NCBI GenBank assembly: GCA_016795025.1
Contig: JAEUIR010000021.1
Span: 1-33,942 of the forward strand
From: Phycisphaerales bacterium
GTDB lineage: Bacteria; Planctomycetota; Phycisphaerae; UBA1845; Fen-1342
Reading direction: 5' to 3'
DNA length: 33,942 nt
The translations under genes were made by a program, and so were the position numbers. The notes below the pieces were generated by a model. The model ran no database searches. It was not told the origin of the DNA and saw only the letters and a program-made list of their open reading frames with translations. Numbering within the stretch: position 1 is the first letter of the stretch; every line of letters begins with the position of its first letter. This document shows positions 23,568-30,656 of this stretch, piece by piece.

Positions 23568-24380
23568 ATGCGTCCAACGTCAATTCGCGCCGCGCTCACG
23601 CTTTTCGAAGTGATCACAGCCACGACGCTAATTATTCTGCTGCTAGTCACGCTGCTGACGTTTTTCTGGCAGAGCGCAAACGTGCGCAGCGAGGCGGCGA
23701 AGCTCGCGGATCGCGTACAGGTCGCGCGGCAGGTGCTGGACCACATGGCGACCGAGCTGCGCGGCTGCATCGGGATGGAGCAGGTGGGTTTCCCGGTTGA
23801 GCAGCGGCTGCGCGGTGATCGCCGGAGCCTGACGTTCATGACCACGGCGCTGCCTTCGTCCGATCAATACAAAAATTACTCGCTAACCGATGAATTGCCG
23901 CCGGCGCAGCACGATCTGCGCGAAGTGGCCTATTCGCTCTGGATTGACGCCGAAAACACGACCGAAGACGGCGAGCCGGTGGTCGGCGGCATTCTTCGCA
24001 GCGAAAAACGCACGCTCAATCAGCAAGTGGTGGAAGAGGGCGATCCGCTCGTGGTGCGAAACGACATCTGGTCACATGAACTCGGCTATCTCGAATTCCG
24101 CTATTACGACGGCGTCGAGTGGGATACGACCTGGGACATCACTCAGGGTAATTCGCTGCCGCAACTCATCAAGATCACGGTCGGATTTGATTCGATCACG
24201 CAGGCCGAACTGGATGACGCCGATCTCGAAGAACGCTCGCTGGACGACCCCGACCCGTACGATCCGTCGCGCTACAGCACCATCATCCGAATTCCCGCGG
24301 CCGATCGCTTTTTCGGCAGTCGCTTCCAGAAAGTCGGCAAAACAATGTCGTCGCAGCTTGGCGTGGAGGGCGGCCCATGA
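23568..24380 (+). CDS. gspJ: Type II secretion pseudopilin J-like protein
   Basis: A 270-residue minor pseudopilin. The short leader MRPTSIRAA is cut before LTLFEVITATTLIILLLVTLLTFFW. Glu is at +5, and the residue before the cut is Ala instead of Gly. The rest forms a large beta-rich domain with SHELGYLEFRYYDGVEWDTTWD and QLIKITVGFD, the usual pattern of GspJ: residue-rich strands with a late hydrophobic strand. The ATG at 23568 lies directly after the palindrome cluster. An open frame back to a GTG at 23403 exists but would place spacer repeats in the protein. Its stop overlaps the gspK start as ATGA, giving coupled translation. It should form the pseudopilus tip with GspI and GspK. Confidence 0.86.
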   Translation: MRPTSIRAALTLFEVITATTLIILLLVTLLTFFWQSANVRSEAAKLADRVQVARQVLDHMATELRGCIGMEQVGFPVEQRLRGDRRSLTFMTTALPSSDQYKNYSLTDELPPAQHDLREVAYSLWIDAENTTEDGEPVVGGILRSEKRTLNQQVVEEGDPLVVRNDIWSHELGYLEFRYYDGVEWDTTWDITQGNSLPQLIKITVGFDSITQAELDDADLEERSLDDPDPYDPSRYSTIIRIPAADRFFGSRFQKVGKTMSSQLGVEGGP

Positions 24381-26353
24381 CGCGCTTTTCGTCGCGCCGC
24401 GGCGTCATTCTGCCGATCGTACTGGTCATCATCGGCCTGCTGTCGCTCACCATGGCCGGCTTTGTGTTTTTCGTGCGCGCCGAAACGGCCGGCACATTTG
24501 CTTTCCGCGAGGCGCAGCAGGCGCGGCTGGCGGCCGAATCTGGTTTTGAGGAATTTGTAACCGTTGCCCGGCTGGAGAAGCACAACGCGGCCGCCTGGTA
24601 CGACAATCCCGCGCGATTTCGCCACGCGCTGGTTTGGTCGGCGGCGTTCAACCGCGAGAATGATCCGGTGCGCAAGGGCACGCCGCGGCGCGAGTTGTCC
24701 GCGGACGGAAAGACGCCCGCGGAGGCCTGGCGCTATGCGATCGTCGCGGCGAATCTTGAAGACAACGCCAAGTCGATTCGTTACGGAGTGACGCCGGAAT
24801 CGAGCAAGCTGAATCTCAACACGGCCACCGACGCGCAATTGCAGCAACTGCTGTTGCCGCTATTGACCGGACTGGAAATCGAAAACGGGCAGGAACTAAT
24901 CAACGCGCTGCTGGATTGGCGCGACGAAGATGACGATGCCCGCGAGGGTGGCGCGGAGTCGGAATATTACAACACGCTCAAGCCGCCGTATCGCGCCAAG
25001 AACGGGCCGTTTGACACGATCGACGAATTGCTGCTGATTAAGGGTTTCAACGCGATTGTGCTGTACGGCGAAGATGTCAACGGCAACGGACTGCTGGACG
25101 CCAACGAAGACGACGGCGACGCCACCGAGCCGACGTATGACAACGCCGACGGCCTTTTGAATTTCGGAATCGCGCCGTTCCTGACGGTTTCCGGCCGCGA
25201 GCCGGATACGGCGCTCGACAACAAGCAGCGCATCAATCTCAATTTGCAGCCATCGGTGATTCAGCAGTTCATCACCGACAACATCGAAGAAGGCACGATC
25301 AACGAAGAGACGATTAACTTCATACTGCAAGTCAAGCAGCGCAACATACCGCTTCGGAGCCCAGCCGACTTGCTCGCGGGCGTAGTCATTGTTGAAGAGA
25401 CGCCCGGCGAGCCTGGCGGTGAAGCGGGCGCGGGCGGCGAGAAAAACCCGCAAGGCGAGGCCGGCGGCGAAGGCGATGCGCAAGGCGGCGAGGGCGAAAA
25501 GGCCGACCAGGAAGGTGACAAGAAAGATGGGCGGTCGCGCGTGCTCGGCGAGAAGGTCGAGCGCCGCATGCAGTCCCGCGGCGGCGACACGGGCAAGAAA
25601 GGCGGCGGCGGTCAAAGCGGTGGCCAAGGCGGCGGCGCGTCGGAAGACGAGATTCGCCGGCAGATCGAGGAAGCCGTAGCGCGGCAAGGCGGCGATGGGA
25701 ACCCGCCGGCCGGCGGCGCTCAGGGCGGCGACGAAAAGTCACCGGCCGGCGGAGGCGGCGGAACGGAAGGCGCGGTGCGCGACGCGATCCAGCGTTCGCA
25801 GCAAGCGCTCCGCGGCGGTGGTCGCGGCGGACCGACTTCGCAACCGGCGGGCGGCGACATCACGCCGGACATGGTCGCGCTGCTCGCCGGCAGCCCGATC
25901 AAACTCGAAGAAATGGCGATCATCATGGATCGTTTCTCCACGCGGCAACAGGTCGGCCCGGAAGGGATCGCCGGTCTGATCAACATCAATACGGCCCCGA
26001 CGCGCGTGCTGTCGCTGTTGCCGGGCATCACGCCCGAAGCGGTCGTAGCAATGACCGACGCGCGCAAAACGCTCTCGCCCGCGCAACTGGCCACGACGGC
26101 CTGGCCGCTGACATCCGGCGCGGTCGATCCGGTTACATTCGGCAGGATTGCACCCTACATTACGACCAAGGCGTATCAATTTCGGGTTGAGGTGGTCGGC
26201 TATGCCGATCACATCAAGATCGCGCGGCGCTATGAGTGGATCGTCGAGATGCTCGGTCCGCTGCCGCAGGTGCGCTATCAGCGCGAGTTGACGGCTCGCG
26301 GTTTTTCGTGGCCGGTGGATGATGAGAGTGTCGTGGTGACGCAGGGACGGTGA
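24377..26353 (+). CDS. gspK: Type II secretion pseudopilin K-like protein with Gly-rich insertion and EF-hand-like loop
   Basis: A 658-residue protein, about twice the normal GspK length. The leader SSRRG is followed by VILPIVLVIIGLLSLTMAGF, without Glu at +5, as is usual for GspK. Residues about 130-335 hold the conserved SKLNLNTATDAQLQQLL and LLDWRDEDDDAR (helical, with the hallmark NxN..T), and DTIDELLLIKGFN. DVNGNGLLDANE (233-244) matches the 12-residue EF-hand loop pattern with oxygen ligands at 1, 3, 5, 9 and 12. Residues ~340-494 are a low-complexity Gly/Glu/Lys/Ala insertion. The family pattern then resumes with INTAPTRVLSLLPGIT. It caps the pseudopilus tip in characterised systems. 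Start codon ATG overlaps gspJ. Confidence 0.87.
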   Translation: MTRFSSRRGVILPIVLVIIGLLSLTMAGFVFFVRAETAGTFAFREAQQARLAAESGFEEFVTVARLEKHNAAAWYDNPARFRHALVWSAAFNRENDPVRKGTPRRELSADGKTPAEAWRYAIVAANLEDNAKSIRYGVTPESSKLNLNTATDAQLQQLLLPLLTGLEIENGQELINALLDWRDEDDDAREGGAESEYYNTLKPPYRAKNGPFDTIDELLLIKGFNAIVLYGEDVNGNGLLDANEDDGDATEPTYDNADGLLNFGIAPFLTVSGREPDTALDNKQRINLNLQPSVIQQFITDNIEEGTINEETINFILQVKQRNIPLRSPADLLAGVVIVEETPGEPGGEAGAGGEKNPQGEAGGEGDAQGGEGEKADQEGDKKDGRSRVLGEKVERRMQSRGGDTGKKGGGGQSGGQGGGASEDEIRRQIEEAVARQGGDGNPPAGGAQGGDEKSPAGGGGGTEGAVRDAIQRSQQALRGGGRGGPTSQPAGGDITPDMVALLAGSPIKLEEMAIIMDRFSTRQQVGPEGIAGLININTAPTRVLSLLPGITPEAVVAMTDARKTLSPAQLATTAWPLTSGAVDPVTFGRIAPYITTKAYQFRVEVVGYADHIKIARRYEWIVEMLGPLPQVRYQRELTARGFSWPVDDESVVVTQGR

Positions 26354-26359
26354 GGCGCG

Positions 26360-27949
26360 ATGGCCAGACGACGAGTTTTATGCCTGGATTGGGATCGGCG
26401 CAGCCTGCGCTTGATCGTCGCGCGCGTGGGCAGCGGGACGGTGAAGCTGGAGGACGCGCATCAGCACAGGCTGCCGCCAAACCTGAACGCGGACGATCCG
26501 GCCGCGATGGGTGAGTTCATCGCCGGCACGCTGAAGCGTCACCGCATGAAATTCCGCCGCTGCGTGGTGGACGTTCCGCGCGATCGGGCGGTAATTAACC
26601 GCCTGACGATTCCGCCGACGCCGGCGCAGGAATTGGCCGGCGCGGTGCAGTTCCAGGCCATGCGCGAGTTACCTTTTCCGCTGGATGAGGCGGTGATTGA
26701 TCACGTCATCATGGCGCGCGACGAGAACAAGAACGTCGTCGAGGTGTTGCTGGCGGCGGCGCGAAAGGACACGCTCGGGCGCATATCGGCGACGTGCGAG
26801 GCGGCGGGGCTGACGCCGGAGCGGATCGGGCTGAGGCCGTATGCGAATTTGATTGCGATTCAGCGCGTGGAGGAATTCGCCCGACAGCGTGTTTTGTTTG
26901 TCGAGTTGGGACCGTCGATGACGGAGATCGACGTATTTCGCGACGGGCAGCTCGCGTTTTCGCGCGCGGCCAGCGTCACGGTTCCGGTGCGCGGCTATGA
27001 CGCCTGGGCAGCCGATTCGCGAGTGATAGGCATCAACGAACTGGAGACGATCGAAGCGCAGCATGACGAGTCATCGGTCGCGGAGCTGGTGCTGGAGGTC
27101 GTGCGGTCGTTGCAGGCTTATCGCGTGGCTGAGCCGAACGCGGTGATCGATCAGATCGTGATCGCAGGCGGATCGGGACTAGAGCCGGATTTGATGGACG
27201 CGGTGGAAAAACGGCTCGGCCTGCCGTGTGTGTTGTATGATCCGACCGGCTCGCTGGGGGTCAGCCCGACCGATTCGCTGAAGCTGCGATCGTTCTCGGC
27301 GACACTGGGCCTGGCGTGGGGCGTCAGCCGCGAGAACCTGCTTGAGCTGAATTTTCTCGATCCCAAGAAGCCGCTTCCGCCGGGGATTACGCTGCGGCGG
27401 CGCTTGCAGATCGCCGGGGTCGCGGCGGCGGCGCTGGTTGTTTGCATCGCGGGCGGGACGGTGTACCACCTGTATCAGCAATCATCGACTCTGGCGAAGC
27501 GAACCAAGGAGATCGAGCAGCTTTCGGAGATGGTGAAGGCGGACATTGAGCTGCGCAACCACATCGACGAATTGGATGATTGGAGCAAGCAGGCGGTATG
27601 GGTTGATCACTGGGCGACAATCGTCGAGTCGATGGTCGATCCCGGCAAAAAGATGATCGCCAAGAACATCAAGTTCGAGGAGTCGTCGTCGTCGATCACG
27701 CTTGATCTGCTCTGCAAGGATTATGAAACGTATATCGCGTTCATCGAGAAATTGCGGACGATGAAGGACGCCAAGGAAAAACCGGTCTACACAGTGAATC
27801 AACAGGGCAAGTGGCAGGAAGGCATGACGGGCGACGCCGATCTGATCGGCAGCGCACGCGTGCAAGTTGTCGTGAACGACGTGTTCACATTCCGCGCGGA
27901 GGCCAAGAAACGCGAAACGACACGAAAGGCCAGATTGCAGAATTTTTAG
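26360..27949 (+). CDS. gspL: Type II secretion GspL-like protein (PilM/PilN-type fusion)
   Basis: A 529-residue protein. Residues about 1-335 are an actin-like fold of the PilM/GspL cytoplasmic type, seen in VLCLDWDRRSLRLIVARV, VVDVPRDRAVINRLTIPP and QIVIAGGSGLEPDLMDAVEKRLG. A transmembrane helix (about 351-370, IAGVAAAALVVCIAGGTVYHL) follows. A coiled coil and a ferredoxin-like periplasmic domain (about 372-510) resemble PilN. In type II systems GspL links the secretion ATPase to GspM. The start codon is 6 bases after the gspK stop with GAGG before it. A family-level match is clear; whether it should be called GspL or a fused PilMN depends on the lineage. Confidence 0.86.
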   Translation: MARRRVLCLDWDRRSLRLIVARVGSGTVKLEDAHQHRLPPNLNADDPAAMGEFIAGTLKRHRMKFRRCVVDVPRDRAVINRLTIPPTPAQELAGAVQFQAMRELPFPLDEAVIDHVIMARDENKNVVEVLLAAARKDTLGRISATCEAAGLTPERIGLRPYANLIAIQRVEEFARQRVLFVELGPSMTEIDVFRDGQLAFSRAASVTVPVRGYDAWAADSRVIGINELETIEAQHDESSVAELVLEVVRSLQAYRVAEPNAVIDQIVIAGGSGLEPDLMDAVEKRLGLPCVLYDPTGSLGVSPTDSLKLRSFSATLGLAWGVSRENLLELNFLDPKKPLPPGITLRRRLQIAGVAAAALVVCIAGGTVYHLYQQSSTLAKRTKEIEQLSEMVKADIELRNHIDELDDWSKQAVWVDHWATIVESMVDPGKKMIAKNIKFEESSSSITLDLLCKDYETYIAFIEKLRTMKDAKEKPVYTVNQQGKWQEGMTGDADLIGSARVQVVVNDVFTFRAEAKKRETTRKARLQNF

Positions 27950-27991
27950 CGTTGATATCATGCGCAATGCTGTGTCAGATGAGCGAACGGA

Positions 27992-29248
27992 ATGAGAAAC
28001 CCCAGAGAAAAAACGCTCGCGATCCTCGTCGGCCTCGTCGTCATCGGCGGTCTCGGCTATCAGTTTGTGAACTGGGCCGTCGTGCAGCCAATCATCACGG
28101 CTCAGAAGAACTTGAAAACCGCCACCGAGCGCCGCGACGTGCTGGCTGCGAAGGTGCAGGCTCGCTCCCGCACCGAAAAAGAGTGGGCTGGCAAGGCGTC
28201 ATTGACGCTCGCCCTGAGCGGCAAGGACGCCGGACATCGATTTTCGCGCGACATTGAGCAATTGCTCGACCACGCCGGATTGTCCGAAGGGCGATCGATC
28301 GCGGTGCTGGCCGAGCAGCGCACAACGAGCGGTTTCATCGAGCAACCGGTGAGCATTTCGGTCAAAGGCAGCGTCGATGAGCTCGCACGGTTTCTCGACG
28401 AACTCTATCGCCGGCCCTATCCGGTTCGCATCCGAAATCTGTCCGTAAACCCCGAGGAGCAACCCGGCGGAGCCGCAAAGCCCGGCTCAACGCCAGCTTT
28501 GTCGAATCGCAATGCGACAGCGTCGCGCGACCGAAAGCCGCCGGCCGGCAACGCGAAAAACGGCGAGAAAGCCGCGCCGGCCAACGCGAGCAACAAACCC
28601 GAGCGCCCCGCGCGCGGCTCATCCGGAGCAGCCGACACGCGCGTCGTGATCAACCTGACGGCGACGACATTGGCCATTCCGGCATTTAAGGCGTTTAAGC
28701 ACGGCGCGCTGGGCGACGATCCGTCGGCCTGGCCAGAAGGCCCGCTGCGCCTGGCTCGCGATCGTGACGCATATGCGGCGATGGCCAGCGCGAATCAATT
28801 TTCAAAATGGCGCCCGCCGCCACCCACGCCCGACCCGCCCGTCACAACGCGGCCGGTGGCGAGTACGAACCCGGCGCACGAGAGCAAGCCGATCGTAAAA
28901 GTTGATCCGCGAAAGGACGCGGACAAAAAGGTGGTAGTCGGCGTCACGTCGCTGTACGGCGAGCGTTACGCATATGTGCGGGATGACGCATCGCGCGAGG
29001 GCGCGACGGAGCGCATCCGCGCCAGTGAGCCAATCGATGACGGCACGTTGCTATTGGTTCATCCACATGGGCTTGTCGTTCGCGTGCTGCGCGAGGACGG
29101 TCAGCACAGCGGCGAAGATCCGCCAGACACGACGGCTACGATCGATTATTGGTATCCGCTGGGCAAGAGCTTTAAGGACCGCGAGGAGTTCCACGCCGAT
29201 TCGCATCCCGAGGTGGCGGCGGAACTCGCGCGCGTCAGCGATATCTGA
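27992..29248 (+). CDS. gspM: Type II secretion GspM/PilO-like protein with an extra C-terminal domain
   Basis: A 418-residue protein. A short cytoplasmic N-terminus leads to one transmembrane helix (about 9-28, LAILVGLVVIGGLGYQFVNW), then a coiled coil and a ferredoxin-like domain (about 30-150), like GspM/PilO. A disordered Ala/Pro/Lys linker (about 153-215) follows. The C-terminal part (about 295-418) begins PIVKVDPRKDADKKVVVGVTSLYG and contains GTLLLVHPHGLVVRVLRED, a strand pattern reminiscent of the GspC/PilP homology region. No separate gspC exists in this cassette, so this may be a fused or added homology region; that is inference. It closes the cassette and ends 9 bases before the convergent crotonase gene. 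Confidence 0.8.
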   Translation: MRNPREKTLAILVGLVVIGGLGYQFVNWAVVQPIITAQKNLKTATERRDVLAAKVQARSRTEKEWAGKASLTLALSGKDAGHRFSRDIEQLLDHAGLSEGRSIAVLAEQRTTSGFIEQPVSISVKGSVDELARFLDELYRRPYPVRIRNLSVNPEEQPGGAAKPGSTPALSNRNATASRDRKPPAGNAKNGEKAAPANASNKPERPARGSSGAADTRVVINLTATTLAIPAFKAFKHGALGDDPSAWPEGPLRLARDRDAYAAMASANQFSKWRPPPPTPDPPVTTRPVASTNPAHESKPIVKVDPRKDADKKVVVGVTSLYGERYAYVRDDASREGATERIRASEPIDDGTLLLVHPHGLVVRVLREDGQHSGEDPPDTTATIDYWYPLGKSFKDREEFHADSHPEVAAELARVSDI

Positions 29249-29257
29249 CGCTTATTG

Positions 29258-30106
29258 TCACTTTGTCTCGCGGCGGATCTTGTCATAATCCACCGGCCGC
29301 TTGTCGTTGAACGCGGCGATGCCTTCTTTCACTTCGTAACTGAGGTTATTCACCGCCAGCCAATCGCGCGCGTGTTGCACGGTGCCATGCCACGCGAGGT
29401 CTTTCCAGAAATTCAGATGCAGCTTCGTGTAGCGGATGCAGCCTGGCAGCTTGTTGATGAGCTTCGTGCACATCGCATCGACGGCCGCATCGAGCTCCGC
29501 GCGCGGAACGGCCTGGTTGATCAGACCCCATTCGAGCGCTCTGGCTGCGGGGATTTCCTCGCACAGCATGAGAATCTCGCGCGCCCGGCGATCGCCGACG
29601 ATCAGCGGCAGCCACTGCGTCGCGCCGCCGGCCGGCACACTGCCGCGCGCCGTGCCCACCTGTCGAATGTAGATGTCGTCGGCGGCGACGGCCAGATCAC
29701 AGGCCATGTTGAATTCGTTTCCGCCGCCGACAGTCATGCCGTTCAGCCTGGCCACGGTTGGCTTGCCGATGTTTCGCAGGCGATCGTGGGCCTCGATGAA
29801 CGCGCCCATCCATTTCCAGTATGTCTGCGGGTTTCCGACACAATGCTCGTGCTGCTCCTTGAGGTCGGCCCCGGTGCAGAACGCCTTGTCGCCCGCCCCG
29901 GTCAGCACGACGACGGCCACGGAGTCATCGTGCGACGCGTCGAGAAACGCGGCCGACATCTCCATAAGCATCTCGTAATTGAAAGCGTTGTAGACCTCCG
30001 GCCGATTCAGTGTGACGGTCGCGCGGCCGGTCTGGCGAGCGTGCTTTTCGTAGATGACGTGTTGAAACTCAAGCTCGGCGGGGTTCCGGCCGGTCAGGTA
30101 GCTCAT
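29258..30106 (-). CDS. Crotonase-family enzyme (enoyl-CoA hydratase/isomerase fold)
   Basis: A 282-residue protein of the crotonase fold. ATVTLNRPEVYNAFNYEM opens the domain. FCTGADLKEQ and MTVGGGNEFNMACDLA build the oxyanion hole; the latter also carries the first catalytic-type Glu. The second catalytic Glu of true enoyl-CoA hydratases, normally in the PEIxLG region, is replaced: the equivalent stretch reads QVGTARGSVPAGGATQWLP. A hydrolase, DHNA-CoA synthase-like or ring-opening activity is therefore as likely as hydration. No men or aromatic-degradation genes lie nearby. The ATG at 30106 is preceded by GAGG. It is convergent with gspM. Confidence 0.88.
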   Translation of the reverse strand: MSYLTGRNPAELEFQHVIYEKHARQTGRATVTLNRPEVYNAFNYEMLMEMSAAFLDASHDDSVAVVVLTGAGDKAFCTGADLKEQHEHCVGNPQTYWKWMGAFIEAHDRLRNIGKPTVARLNGMTVGGGNEFNMACDLAVAADDIYIRQVGTARGSVPAGGATQWLPLIVGDRRAREILMLCEEIPAARALEWGLINQAVPRAELDAAVDAMCTKLINKLPGCIRYTKLHLNFWKDLAWHGTVQHARDWLAVNNLSYEVKEGIAAFNDKRPVDYDKIRRETK

Positions 30107-30125
30107 GGCGTGGATGTCCTCGTAG

Positions 30126-30142
30126 GGCGGGTCGTACCCACC
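30126..30142. repeat. GGCGGGT/ACCCACC palindromic intergenic repeat
   Basis: GGCGGGTCGTACCCACC has 7-bp arms with one mismatch around CG, in the spacer between the crotonase and pterin-dehydratase genes. This core looks like short dispersed spacer repeats known from many GC-rich genomes. Copy number cannot be judged from one window. Confidence 0.38.
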
Positions 30143-30180
30143 GACATTATTTGCTGCGGAATCCGTTTAACATAAATCGT

Positions 30181-30205
30181 CCGCTACGGACGTCGGTCCG
30201 CGCGG
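30181..30205 (-). terminator. Hairpin after the pterin dehydratase gene
   Basis: On the minus strand, CCGC pairs with GCGG around an inner CGGAC-GTCG-GTCCG stem with a small bulge. It lies only 5 bases past the stop codon. The sequence that follows (ACGATTTATG) is A/T-rich but not a proper T-run, so termination is plausible rather than certain. Confidence 0.42.
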
Positions 30206-30209
30206 TCGC

Positions 30210-30539
30210 TCAATCCGCGAGGGCGTCGATCTTAGCGGCGAGGATGAAATCGTTCTCGCTCAAACCGCCGATGGAGTGCGTCCAGATTTCAAAGCCGGCC
30301 TTGCCCCACGAAAGGCGGATATCGGGGTGATGCTGCTCCTGCTCGGCGATCTCGCCCGCCCGATTGACGAAACGCAGGGCAGTGGCGAAATCCGGAAACT
30401 TGAAATCGCGCGTCAGGCGCGACTCATCCACGACGCTCCACTTCGGCACCTCGGCCGATAGCGTGACCAGCGCCAAGCCCTTCAGCGGCGGCGTGCCTTT
30501 TTCACAGGGAATGCAGCGTTTTGATCGCAGCTTGCTCAT
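30210..30539 (-). CDS. phhB: 4a-hydroxytetrahydrobiopterin dehydratase
   Basis: A 109-residue enzyme of the PCD/DCoH family that dehydrates pterin-4a-carbinolamine, regenerating a reduced pterin cofactor. The N-terminal CIPCEKG is common in bacterial members. The catalytic core EQEQHHPDIRLSWGKAGFEIWTHSIGGLSENDFILAAKID contains the E-x-HHPD pattern and the second His. The length is typical. No phenylalanine hydroxylase is seen here, so the cofactor partner is unknown; related proteins also occur near molybdopterin enzymes. GGAG lies 8 bases before the ATG, and a TACAAT -10-like element lies at 30568-30573. Confidence 0.94.
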   Translation of the reverse strand: MSKLRSKRCIPCEKGTPPLKGLALVTLSAEVPKWSVVDESRLTRDFKFPDFATALRFVNRAGEIAEQEQHHPDIRLSWGKAGFEIWTHSIGGLSENDFILAAKIDALAD

Positions 30540-30567
30540 TGTTGGTCTCCCATCAGGCGACCCGAGA

Positions 30568-30573
30568 ATTGTA
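30568..30573 (-). promoter_or_regulatory. Possible -10 element for the pterin dehydratase gene
   Basis: Minus-strand TACAAT about 28 bases before the ATG; transcription would start near 30561, leaving a 22-base leader that contains GGAG. No convincing -35 is seen, as with the nadA element. Confidence 0.4.
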
Positions 30574-30656
30574 ACCGTGTGGCCGCGCGACGCGCGGCGT
30601 CAGGCAGCAACGACGCGATGGCGTCGCACGCAGCTTTGCGAGCGGCACATGGCTTG

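Noticed and set aside
29258-30106. Assignment of the crotonase as MenB
   Set aside because: MenB-specific motifs are not evident and no menaquinone genes are nearby, so only the superfamily is claimed.
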